The notes below the pieces were generated by a model. That model was not told the DNA's origin, did not search any database, and worked only from the letters and a program-made list of their open reading frames with translations. Positions 45,069 through 56,556 of a stretch of 64,000 nt of DNA are shown piece after piece. The DNA comes from Gloeopeniophorella convolvens (lineage: Eukaryota; Basidiomycota; Agaricomycetes; Russulales), in assembly GCA_022496205.1 (NCBI GenBank), contig WTXD01000008.1:682001-746000 (forward strand), written 5' to 3'. Position 1 is the stretch's first letter. Every line of letters starts with the position of its first letter. Position numbers and translations under genes: made by a program.

Positions 45069-46788
45069 ATGACCAACTTCCATGACCCCAAGACCGAGCA
45101 GGCAGATGCCCGTACGTTCAGAGTCCGTTCGCACCGTATCCCCCGCTGACCAGCACCCCAGTCGCTTTCGTAAAACTTTTGCACGTCGTCGGAGGCATCT
45201 ACATGTGCGTCGCATGTTTTCTACCTTCTTGTGCCGCACCAACAGGAACGTCTGCAGTTGGGAGTATGTCACAACGTTTGGCTTCGAGTGGCAGATCATC
45301 ACAGGCAAGAGGAAGTATCGCTGGACGATATTGGTGCGCACCTACGGTTGTCCTTCGTCATGTGCCAGTTTTTGACGCTCTCTCACGCAGCTGTATTCTG
45401 GCTGTCGTCTATCGGCTCTCCTCGCTGTCATCGTGATATTTATCGGCTTCAATGTCACGACGGAGATCAACTGCAAAGTACGTCGCACGCACGCTCCCCC
45501 CATCCGCTGCCGCTCACCCACTCGCGCGCTGCAGTTATGGCTCATCTTTGTATTCGTGCGTTTCCTGCCCCACTGAGTCACCCCGCATACACTCTGACAA
45601 CTTGCGCCACCCAGACAACCGCGTACTCTGCCTTTGTGTTCGCATCAGCCCTTATCGTGCTCCGAATGTGAGCGCCCTCCCTACGCAGGCCTCGTGGCGC
45701 CCCCGCTGATGACTTGGGGTTGTTGTAGCATTGCTATCTGGGAACGTAACAAGGTCGTCTCGGCCATCGCCATCGGCGCCTGGCTGACCAATATTGCCTT
45801 TTACATCCACAGTGCGTCTTCTGCCGCCCGCATACATGCCCTCACGGACCCACGCGCTGACACCCATCCGCAGACATCGCAACGGTATGGAACACTCCAG
45901 GCCCACGGTCCCGTCTTCGTGCTGACAGCTCCGCGCTTTCCCCGCCAGGCAAACTCAGCTTGGAGCCCCGAACAGCAGACGTGCCTGCTGCTCGACAGCC
46001 ACCGCAGCGAGGCCAACACGATCGTCACGCTCATCGAAGACTTTGTGCTGCTCGGGCTTATGCTGCTCGGCCTGCGGCGCTACGGCAACGCGGGCATGTT
46101 CGGCGGCCTCTGGCGCCTGCTCTACCGCCAGGGCCTCCTCTGGCTCATAGTCGTCACCCTTGCGGAAATTCCTCCCACCGTACGTCCTACCCCAACGTGC
46201 ATATCTATTCCTGTACTGACGGTGAAGCAGGTGTTCATCATTCTGAACCTGAATGGTGAGGCGCAGGCCTCGCTCCGCTCTGGGCATGTGATGATCTGAC
46301 TGATAAACTGCTCTGCGCGCACAGACTACTTCAACCTCATGTTCCAGACCCCTGAGCGTGCGTTTTCCACCGCCTTCCTTCCTTCCTACCGCGCCCTGCT
46401 GACCCGCGCCTATAGTGATCATGATGGCCGTCGGCGCCTCGCGCATCTACCGAAGCCTTGCCGACTACACCACCATGACCGAGTTCAACTGGGATGCCGA
46501 GCGGTGCGCCTCCGTCCTCCCCTACCCCGCTGCCCCTGCTGACACACAGACCGGGCCGGCAGCTCGCACTTCGCACCCGCCTCGGGCTCCGCGACGCTCT
46601 CCGCACCTACGACGATGCGCTTCCGCGAGACGATCCAGCTCGCGCCGACGGGCTCGTCCGGCAGCGCGGACGGCGGCGGCAAGGGCAACAAGGCGGAGAG
46701 CTTCGCGTTCGACGAGTCGCAGGACGCAGAGCGCACGTTCGACGAGCAGGAGCGCACGTTCAGCGAGCGCAAGCACGAGGTGGTGTGA
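45069..46788 (+). CDS. multi-pass membrane protein, array copy 4
   Basis: Diverged but intact member. Starts MTNFHDPKTEQADA, then VAFVKLLHVVGGIYM, WEYVTTFGFEWQIITGKRKY, YSGCRLSALLAVIVIFIGF, LWLIFVF, TTAYSAFVFASALIVLRM, IAIWERNKVVSAIAIGAWLT, TIVTLIEDFVLLGLMLLGLR, GLWRLLYRQGLLWLIVVTLA, VFIILNLN, FNLMFQTPE and VIMMAVGASRIYRSLADYTT. The C terminus differs from the others: an acidic tail with FRETIQLAPTGSSGSAD and the repeat DAERTFDEQERTFSERKHEV. It stops at 46786-46788. The last intron is most consistent with the acceptor ggcag near 46560, which keeps the tail in frame. Copies 1, 2 and 4 share the intron absent from copy 3. Confidence 0.78.
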
Positions 46789-48322
46789 AGCGCCGCAGCT
46801 GCAGCATGGAATGGAACGGCCGCCCTGCTTCCTGCCAGCTTCCAGTCTTCCCCGGCACTTTCTCCTCTCCGCACGCGCGTCTGCTCGGCTTGCTTGACGC
46901 GCGGTGCGTGGGTTGGACGGTTTAGGTTATCGTTATACCTTAATTTGGCTCGTGCGCGTCCGGCTGGCTTATCGATGAACATGGCAACCTGCCGCGGTCT
47001 CGGGCGGCTGTTGGGTACACCGCGCGCGCATGGCCTCTGGCGGCGCGGGGCACTCGGGACGCATATATCACACATAATGTACACACACCCGTACATACCG
47101 AACTTATACGGTATACACTGAGGAGAGCAGAACGCAGATCTATATATGCGCGTGCGGATTATAGCACACCGGGATACATACATGATGTACGATACTCTAG
47201 GCCATCCTGCGCCGGCGCAGTGGACGTCTGTCATGGCCCGCTCTTCCTGGCTTCTGTTCTCTTCCGAGCCGCCTGCGCTCTTCTTCTCGGGGGTTCCCAA
47301 AGTTCCCAGAAGTTCCCCCGCGCCCGCGGTCTCCGGATGCGCGCTGTACGTAGGTACATGGATCCGGCGTTCGGCGGCTCCCTGGAGCCTGGTCCCGCTG
47401 AAGGCTTCTTCTGGCCGCCTGTGCTCCTCTTCTCGTGTCTTCTCGCGCTCGCGGGCTCCTCTTCCGCACGTCGTGCGTGCATAGATCCGGGTCTGGCCAG
47501 CTGCTGAGGAGAACGCGGCACACCGCAGGTGTGCGCCGGCACCGATCGCGATCGCCCCAGGCCAGCTATGATTTGTTTGCCCTTGTCACATGCGCACGCC
47601 AGTGCGTGACCTGCGCTCCGGGCCCTGGAAAGGAAATTTTTGTGTGGGCAGGGCCCGCCGCGGGCTGTGGCAAGTGATACGTGCGGATTTTGAGTTTGGG
47701 AGTCCGCATATGTTTCCAGGTCTTAGATCTAGGCGAAGGTTCTGTGCGTTTCAGTTTCAGAAGTTGGGTTGCCGGCCCCGCTGCTCAGGTTGCTGTTGCT
47801 GCAGCGAGTAGTGCTTCGGTGGAGCGCGGGGCGGGCGGGAGGCGGCCGTGGCGCATGGGAACCGAATCGAAGACGGACCCCCATGCACATGGCGCTTCGG
47901 CTTCGAAGAATTCGAAACAAACTTAAGCCTATCCAGGGGTAGACGAGGAATCAGGCGAATGGATTTGGGTCCCCATTTACATATATGGCGTGCGGAGGTG
48001 CATCATATATACATGGCAAGTACCGACGACGACACGACGTTGCGAGTACGGAGGAGATCGAAAGAACCTAGCAAACAGATGATTAAGCAAGTAAAACAGG
48101 GAGAGAGGCCAGCTGCCTAAGTAGTGCGAAGCGTCCAGAGAAGAGTGACAGAACCGGAGCCGATCGAAGCGAGATAAGATATTGCGAGCGCGTACGAGTA
48201 CAAGCGACCACCACCACCATGCACCACCAACGCCCCATAGCCACCCACAAGCAACACAGAAAAGATACAACACATAGCACCGCCCCAACAGCACACACAC
48301 ACACAGCACTCAACGCGCGCGA
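46789..48322. other. convergent intergenic region
   Basis: Between array copy 4 (plus) and the phospholipase B gene (minus), so both 3' flanks meet here. It has several AT-rich stretches (atatatcacacataatgtaca near 47061) and a CA-repeat at 48293-48304. No gene supported. Confidence 0.45.
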
Positions 48323-51045
48323 TCATCTGACATGCGCGGCGTCCCCCTGCGCCTCCGGGACGTACGGCGTGTCCTCGTGCCGCGCCTCCTCGAGCTCGTA
48401 CGCGGGCGCCGCGCCACGCGCCGCTGCGCCGCCCGCGCCGTCGCCCCACTTGTTCTGCGCGTACTGGATGAACGGCGCCTCGTCCTCGTGCAGCTCCATG
48501 ACACGCTGGTACGTCGCCGCGCGCGTCTGGCGGCGCTTGCGCCAGATCCTGCACACACACACACACATCGTCGCCGTCAGCACACCCACTTACACAACAA
48601 GGGAAAGAAAAAACGACATACAGGAACCCACTGATGGCCGCGATGACGACGATCGCGCCGGCAAAGCCGAGCGCGATCGGCAGCTTGCTGTGCGAGAGGA
48701 AGCCCTCGACCGCGCTCGCGCCCTGCGGGTCCGGGTCGACAAAGACGAGCTTGCGCCCGGGGAGCTCCGAGACGCTCGTCTTGTTGCTCGGGTCGTAGCA
48801 GTATTGCGTGAAGCACGCGCTGCAGAGCGGCGAGCGCGCGGGCGGCGGGGAGAGCCGCAGGCGCGCGCGGTCGAGCGCGGCGCACTGGACGCAGCGGCCG
48901 AAGTTCGCGTCGGGCGTCGTGGCGTTCGGCGTGAAGCCGCCGATCGTGTTGGCGTGCACCTGGTCGAGGAATAGCTGTGTGTGCTTCGGCGTGTATTGCA
49001 GCTTGAACGTGCCCGTGCTGCGGCCGCCGGTGCGTCAGCACGTGCGTGCAGAGGGGGAGAGGCAATAAAGGGGCGCACTTCGAGACGGGGTCCTCGCCCG
49101 TGAGCGGCGGCGAGTTCGGGAAGTAGAGCACTATTGGGTACTCGGGCGGCGTCTGCGTCGGGAAGCACCCAAAGAATGTCGGGCGCATGTTCGTCCCCGT
49201 CGCGATGAACTCGCTCGGGTCGCCCGGCAGCGGCGGGAATGACTGGTGCGACGACTGCAGCAGCGTCGTGATGCGCGTCGCGGAATGGATTGGCGAGCTC
49301 CCGCTGGCGATGGCACGGCGCGTGAGCGCCCGTTTATAACCTTCAGGAGGGGGGGCACGGAGGAAGGACGTACTTGGGCCAGCCGGTCGCGATGTCCGCG
49401 CTCGCGTCGACCGCGACGACAAGGTCGATCGCGCGCGCCTTGACGAACTGCTGTCCGAGCGGGATGTTCTCCGCGTTTGACGAGCCGTCGATGAGCTCGA
49501 GCCAGCGCGCGGACGAGTCCTCAAAGTTTTGCGGCTTGATGCCCTGGAACGGCTGTTGCGCACCACCGTCGCGTCAGCCTGGGTGCGGCGCGCGAGCGCG
49601 GAGGGAAAGGGGGCTCACGCTCGGCCAATTTGCAACGTCGTCAGCACGCGTGCGCAGCTCTCCGAGCTGCCGCCTGAGGATGTACAGGATGCTGTTGCTG
49701 TCGCTGCTGTCGAACCCCTCGAGTTTGTTGTCCCCAAAGTCGAGGATTTGCTGCCCGCGCGTGAGACAATCAGCACACGCATCGAACCACGCGAGCGCGA
49801 GACGCACATTGAACAGGCTCGCGCTCGTGCCCATGACGAACCCCGTCTCGTCGAAGCCCGTCACGCACGCCGTCGCGTTGTCCGGCTGGCCGTTGTTCAG
49901 GTGCGTGCCGGCGTACGACACGTTCACCATTGCGGAGAGGTTCGGGTCCCACGAGCCGAACTCCATGGGGGTGATCTGCCCGCGTGGCGCATCCGCATCA
50001 GCACCACACACACGAGGGCGGCACACGCGCGGCTGGGTCGAGGGTAGCGCACCTCGTACACGACAGGTTCAGGCGCGAGCGCGGTGGTCAGGTTCGAGCC
50101 GACGGGGCGCGAGTCCGCCTGGATGATCGGGAACGGCACGAGGTGCTGCAGCCATGTCGGGATGTTGGGCACCTGGGACCACAGCTGGCCCGCGCCGTGC
50201 GCGGTGTCGTTCGTGAAAAAGTTGTCGCGCGTCGTCTGGTTGAGGAAGTGATACGAGATCATGCGCGCCCACGTGTCTGTGAGACTCGTGTCGCTACGCA
50301 CGTGGCATGGTCAGCGGCGGGGGTGGGCGGGGGGGAGAACGGTGGGCTCACATGCCAGCATTGCCCTTCGCCACGACGCTCCAGAGGAGACTGCCGTACC
50401 AGTCCTGGTTGTCGTCCGAGAAAACGTCGTCGCCGGCGGGCGTTGCGAGCGCGAGGTCGAGCAGCCAGCCGCTGAGGTTCCCCCCGTTGCCATACACGAG
50501 GTCGCGGATCGTCGGAAAGTCGTTCGTGTACAGCGAGCCCGTTAGCCATGAGCCGCCTGCACCCCGCTTCAGTCCATTTTCGCGAGCTAGGAGAGGGAGG
50601 ACAACGCACCGGAGAGCGCAGAGACGTACGACGCGACCTGGAGCAGTCCACCTGTGCCGGCAGCCTTGGCCGACTCGTTGCGCGCATCGAGCCCCGAGAG
50701 CACGCCTGCACCGTACTGCGCCGCGCGATATCCGCCTCCGCTGATTGCGATGCCAATTTTCGGATAGCTCCCGTTGAACGCGCTCATGTTGTACCCGATC
50801 GCCGAGCCATCGCCGACCCAGTCTTTCCAGGCGGACGGGATCACGCTCGCGAGGCGGGTGTTGACATAGCCCTCTTCGCGTGGATGGAGGGACTGGTTCT
50901 GTGGCGTGATGACGCGCAGGAGGGGGTCTTTGGTAACGTCGGGACACGGCTGGTTCACCTGCGGCGCGTAGTCGGCGACGGAGCCGTTGTTGGCGTGCAC
51001 CGCGCCTGTCCAGACGAGCGCGGCTAGGCAGAAGGGGAACAGCAT
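48323..51045 (-). CDS. lysophospholipase / phospholipase B, membrane-anchored
   Basis: Predicted fungal phospholipase B (patatin-like, cPLA2-related catalytic domain) that removes acyl chains from phospholipids and lysophospholipids. Start 51043-51045, MLFPFCLAALVWTGAVHANN, a signal peptide. The oxyanion loop reads IGIAISGGGYRAAQYGAG and the nucleophile serine sits in SYVSALSGGSWLTG. Later landmarks are NPFQGIKPQNFEDSSARWLE, VVAVDASADIATGWP (catalytic Asp region) and GCFPTQTPPEYPIVLYFPN. Many N-glycosylation sites and a Cys-rich stretch (CVQCAALDRARL; CSACFTQYCYDP) follow. Unusually for PLBs, which often end in a GPI signal, a hydrophobic helix (PIALGFAGAIVVIAAISGFL) is followed by a polar cytoplasmic tail to the stop at 48323-48325, indicating a type I membrane protein. 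About nine introns, one containing a CA repeat. A minus-strand tataaa lies about 75 bp upstream. Confidence 0.85.
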
Positions 51046-53382
51046 CGTGCTGCGTGGGTGGGGAGGAGGTGCTGGGCGGGATAGGTGTTGTCTTCGCGTC
51101 GGCGGGGGGTTGGGAGGCACTTTATAGTCGGGCGAGAGCGACGGCGGATGTGCGGCACAGCCTGATCGAGTCGAATAACGATCCCCATCAGCCGCAAGCA
51201 CGAAATATAATTTGCCCTCGGTGTCCCCGGGCGTACTTTCACTGCCTCCTCACAGCACGCCCCGACCGCGTTCCCCATTCAAGCTCACGCGACACCGCAC
51301 TCAGCTTACGGTATGCAGGGCACCCTCGGCATAATCGATGGCTTCACAGGGCTTCACTCGCTTGCGTAGCATTCAATGAACGTTTGGAAGACCATGTGCC
51401 GGATATGCAGCCGATCTCAAAATCTGCCGCGCAATGCCACTTCAAGAGATCAGCGCTGTTCCGCCATAGTTGAGTTTCCTTGTTCTGGCTCTGGTCATGC
51501 ATCGAGGCTCCCAATTGGACATTGTAATGAGCCTACGACCAGAGTGTCTTCATGGTAAAGACTACGTGCGACACTGCGCTCAGATTTCGGTCGTGCTCTG
51601 CCTCGACTTCGCCCTCGATTTTGACCCCTGTGCGTAGCTCCGAATACCCGAGTATTGTCTCTTCCCTATCATGCGAGGCCGCCTCATTGCCCCCGGCTGG
51701 ACGGGTGGGCTAACCACGCAGTTGCACTCTCCGCCGTCACGAAACAATCGATTCCGACACGAAAAGTTATGAAGTCAACGGATCGATCTCCCGCTTTCCC
51801 GCTGGCTGGGTAGTAGACTCTCAGCCTATGTCTCGCCGATACTAGTGTTCTGCATTCGCGAAACGTGCCGTAGTGTTTGGAGGATTACGGTGCACATCCT
51901 GGCCGCCAACTCTGTAGCTCGAAGCAAAACGGGCAGCTCGGGAGCTATATCGATACCGCCGCCGCGCGCGCGTAGTTCCACATCTTCAGACCAGAATGCC
52001 CAGACTACTTGTTGGCATTCCGGTGCCTGAACATATTCATTTAACTGTCTTCAGGCCATAGGAAGCACGCTCAAAACCCTTTTCAACTCACAAGACCGGA
52101 TCCAAAGCGTATGGCCGTTTCACAAGAGTGGTGACGAGCGGACATGCTATTGGCATAGAGCAAAGCCATGATGATGCGTAGAATTGAAAGAAGTGCTCTT
52201 GTGGTCCGATGGCTCCCTGGTCTTCAGTCTTGAGTCACCCGCCACAAAGCAGGAACCGGAGCAAAGACTGTATTTGGTTCGGACGTTGTTCGTTATGTAT
52301 ATATGTACCTGGAGCAATTGAGTCTGCGATTGTCGCGCGATTGCGCGAACGATAAGTGCGCGGGAGGAGTGTGGACGGAAGCGGCGAGCCTTGCGCGGAT
52401 CTCGAGATGAAGAGGAGCAGGCCACCGCATTTCTGCGCGGCGCCCAAACAGTTCGCGTTACTTACATATCAGTACCAGGACATCTGACATCGACTTGAGC
52501 CCAACTCGGCGTTGGCACGCACCGCCAATGGCTGCACAAGGACGAGGCATCATGAAACTAAAGCCTTCATGATATGTTTGTTGAGCCTACCCAGAGTGCA
52601 ACAATATGCATTGGCCAATAGCTCGTAGTCTGGAGTCACGTCATCATGGCACTGAAGGTTTTGACGGAGTTTCGGAACTCAGCCAAGGCCACTGGCTAGC
52701 ACGAGTCCAATTGGCTGAAGCCCAACGAGATGCAACCGGGCGCTGGTGCTAAGGACTCAGAAGGAGTGAGCACAGTGGTAAGATTGCGGATAACATAAGG
52801 ATCAATGAAGGCGCGCGACGGAGGGTCTCGGGAGCGGGTATGCACCTGGGTGTCACCTCCTGGGTGCACGCAGACCTTCCTCTTGACCGGTCGGACGCGA
52901 GGGCCCGGAAGGTACACTTTCTATTCCATGGGGAACAGAATGCGCCGTTTTTCTGTTTATGCAGACTAGAGCCAATGGGGGAGCGCGGGCCTGTCGACTT
53001 TTGGGAGAAGCGCGTTCCGGTTAACGAGCATCGGATTGTAGCGGGTGAGCGTCCGGGCGGAACCGCTTCCGGGAAAATGCGATCACGTGAAGTAGCGACC
53101 CGCGCGAACCCGAGCGTTCGTGTCCCGAGGCTTGAACGGAACCGCAATGGCGAACCCGTCCGTCACTGGCAGCCGCGTCGGGACAGAGTGCTCACACCAC
53201 AACAGCATCGGGAACATGGACATCTACTGCGCTGTCGCTGGCCGCAGGCATGCTCCGGGCGTATAAGAGGACAGGCAATTGAGCGAGGAGTAACCAACAA
53301 ACTATTCTACGTTCAGCCCATCCACCCACAACAACACTTCCGTTCAAACACAGCTTCCATACCAGGCTAAACATCTCAAACC
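51046..53382. other. 2.3 kb divergent spacer
   Basis: Between phospholipase B (minus) and formate dehydrogenase (plus). No gene, RNA or clear repeat recognised. Open frames around 52150-52450 and 52750-53370 overlap on both strands and lack motifs. Confidence 0.45.
53262..53269 (+). promoter_or_regulatory. TATA box of the formate dehydrogenase gene
   Basis: tataagag about 120 bp before the ATG at 53383, in a CA-rich leader typical of highly expressed fungal genes. Confidence 0.5.
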
Positions 53383-54818
53383 ATGAAGGTACACCGCTAT
53401 CGTTGTGGCATTAGCAGTGGCTGACTCGGTCTCCAGGTTCTCGCTATCTTGTACAACGGCTTCGAGGCTGCCAAGGCTGAGCCCCGTCTCCTTGGTACCG
53501 TCGAGAATGAGCTTGGTCTTCGCCAATATCTCGAGTCTCTCGGTCATGAGTTTATCGTGAGTCTTGCTTCTGGCGCATAATGAGCCGCCGGCTGAACTGC
53601 AGCGCTAGGTCACCAGCTCGAAAGAGGGCCCTGATAGCGACTTCCAGAAGCATATCGTCGACGTAAGGTCCCCCGCCCTTCTCTAAGACGACATGTACTA
53701 ACAACAACGTCAGACCGATATCCTCATCACCACCCCGTTCCATCCAGGATACCTTACTCAAGACCTCATGAACAAGGTAAGGGCAATCTCTCTACTGCTT
53801 TCCCGTTGGCGCTCACCTTTTCTTCCAGGCCAAGAACCTTAAGCTCTGCGTCACTGCAGGCGTCGGATCTGACCATATCGATCTCAATGCTGCCGTCGAT
53901 CGCAAGGTTCAGGTCCTCGAAGTCTCCGGATCGAACGTCGTCTCCGTCGCTGAGCAGGTCATGATGTCCATCCTGCTTCTCGTCCGCAACTTCGTGCCTG
54001 CACACGAGATGGCCGCACGTGGCGACTGGCAAGTCTCGGATATCGCGCGCAACGCGTTCGACCTCGAGGGCAAGGTCGTCGGCACTCTCGGTGCCGGCCG
54101 CATCGGCTACCGTGTGCTGCAGCGCCTGGTTCCGTTCAACTGCAAGGAGCTGCTCTACTACGACTACAATGGCCTGCCTGCGGAGGCTGAGAAGGCTGTT
54201 GGCGCCCGCCGCGTGACGGACATCGAGGTGAGTCTCCCATTGTCCTCGCACGAGACGGCTGTGCATCTAACTACTGGGTGCGACCAGGAATTCGTGTCGC
54301 AGTGTGATGTTATCACGATCAACGCGCCGCTGCACGAGGGCACGCTCGGACTGGTCAACAAGGACCTACTTGCGAAGTTCAAGCAGGGTGCATGGCTAGT
54401 GAACACGGCCCGTGGTGCGATCTGTGTTGCAGAAGACGTTGCGGCGGCCGTGCGCTCTGGACAACTCCGAGGCTATGCGGGCGACGTATGGAATGTGCAG
54501 CCTGCGCCGCGGGACCACCCATGGCGTTCGATGCAGGGCCCAGTTGGCGGCGGCAACGGGATGACGCCGCACTACTCGGGCACGACTCTGGACGCGCAGA
54601 CGCGCTATGCTGCGGGCACACGGCAGATTCTGGAGAACTTCTTTGAGGGCAAGCCGCAGGACCCGGGCAACGTGATTATCGGCACCGGCAAGTATGAGAC
54701 TACATCTTGTGAGTGCTCTCCATCTACCCGTGTCCTTGTTCACTGATTCAATTGCACTTCAGATGGACAACGTCGAATCACGGACAGCGCGCCTTGCTCA
54801 GTCGGCTCCACATCGTAG
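53383..54818 (+). CDS. NAD-dependent formate dehydrogenase
   Basis: Oxidises formate to carbon dioxide with NAD+, probably in the cytosol; in wood-decay fungi formate comes mainly from oxalate breakdown. Seven exons: 53383-53388, 53437-53556, 53609-53662, 53714-53776, 53829-54227, 54288-54708 and 54763-54818, giving about 372 residues, the usual family length. The first exon is only ATGAAG. Landmarks: [24 protein letters not shown], the NAD-binding [16 protein letters not shown] followed by an acidic [27 protein letters not shown] and the catalytic His in [19 protein letters not shown]. Every catalytic motif is present. The last exon adds a short unconserved tail ending GSTS. It has the canonical D-2-hydroxyacid dehydrogenase fold. 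Confidence 0.92.
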
Positions 54819-56556
54819 GATTCGGGCACGACGTGCTGGGAACCTTGCTCCGTATGGTTCATTTGCTATCAGACGTAATGCATGACGCGTAACCGTATTG
54901 AGCATGTTGCCGTTGACTGAACGACAATTTGGCATCGGCCCAGTGCATCAGAGCCAACAAGTGCCATGTGATCACTAGGATAGCACTACGCACATTGGCC
55001 GACTTGAGGCCTGGTTTAGACGTGTCCCGCAAGTGACCGGAGGGAAACAATCTGGATTGACACTTCCACTTCATGTAGCACGAACTATTTTAACATGATG
55101 GTGTGGTCTCGGCCTTGATGTGGAGTATGAGCAGGACTAAAACTCCATTCAGTACAGATTGATGCAGAAAGGCCACCCAAGAGAAAAAAAAAACTCTATC
55201 AGTAGTGTCGCTTCCCATAGGTTCAAAAAAAAATCCTTTGTTCTCCTATTAGTCAACTAACATCATGATAATTTTTTTTTTTTTTGGAAAAGCGATATAT
55301 TAGGCAGCAGAAGATAGCGCTAGAGATAGAGATAATCTAATCTACGAGCACCTGACAGCCCTGCCTAACGCGCTGGAGCGGAGCCACTGGGACTCCGTTG
55401 TGAGGAAAAATGCTACTTACGCACGCCCCTCGGGTTACGATTGGGGCCAGTGTGGCGAGTCAGAGCCGCTCTGGGCCTTCGAGGGCAAGGCCTCTGTGCG
55501 CTCCCATACCCACTAAAACCTCACGGTTGCGTATCCAGTCCGGATCGATGTCCTCGTAGGCTCGTTGGAGCAGGGGTTCCCATTCGCGTGTTCCATTGCA
55601 TGATTTTGGCTTGCTCGTCATGTGTGCCAAGTTGAAACTTTGACCAGATTCAAGTCTAGCAGCATTGTTGCATCTCGTGCTCGGCAGGCGTGGCACGTGT
55701 TGCTCTGATGTTAATACTCCAAGGTCCAGACCCCGGAACGAGGAGACCAGACATAGATGCTAGACTGGTATCGTGTTCAGAGGAGAGATGGAATAAGAAT
55801 CAAGCTAATCCAATGGAGCAGCAACAAACGTCAGAGAACATAAGTTCGTAGGATGCAAGAGTGCTTTGCAAAAAAAAGGTGCGCGTGCGATCGGAAGCCA
55901 GCAGACATGGGGTCCTCGCTTAGCGGTGCGAGATGCGAACGTGGCTCGTGGACAAAGATCAAACGCATGTTGTAATGGGAAATTGAGGGCTGGACACGGA
56001 GGATAGGCAGGTGGCATTGTCGCGGCGAGCACGTTGCAACGAGTTGTGTGAGGCCTCATGGATGTACCGGATACAGCGTGCGTGAATACCTTTGTTCGTA
56101 AATTTCGAATCAGTCACAGTAGCACGGTCATGGTAGGGACTGAGGATCTCAAGAGTCTAAAGGCTGACCAGTATCCTTAATGATGGTGGACATTGGGGTG
56201 TTGCATGGAGCCAGGTGGACTTTGACCCAGATGGATGAGTGGGGGGAGGGTTGGTGCAGAGGGAGAATCGCGGCACGGTGCCACTGAGTGCACTAGTCGC
56301 TGTGGCCTGTCCTGAGGATTCAATCTATGACCATGTCCTGCTTCCACCCTATGCGGGAGGGTGGTGGATTGTTGTCTATGGTTGTCTACCATTGGTATTG
56401 GTTGATTGTTCACCGGGGTGGGATGTCCTCCTCGTCCTTGCCCAGCGTGGGAATAACCGACCATGGTGGTGGGAGCCCCATCACGATAAAATAGATCAAT
56501 GCGCGCCGCGTACTAGTCACGTGCGTTTACTTTGCTTACATAAGTAGCTCTCCAAC
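54819..56556. other. intergenic
   Basis: No gene recognised. Homopolymer runs of A and T lie at 55182-55190, 55226-55234 and 55271-55284. A minus-strand frame near 55460-55696 includes EPLLQRAYEDIDPDWIRN but has no family match or splice support. Confidence 0.4.

Noticed and set aside
46485..47300. 271-residue minus-strand frame overlapping array copy 4
   Set aside because: Overlaps the supported plus-strand exons; no motif or splice structure of its own.
48577..49566. 329-residue Arg/Ser-rich minus frame
   Set aside because: Out-of-frame reading of phospholipase B exons and introns on the same strand.
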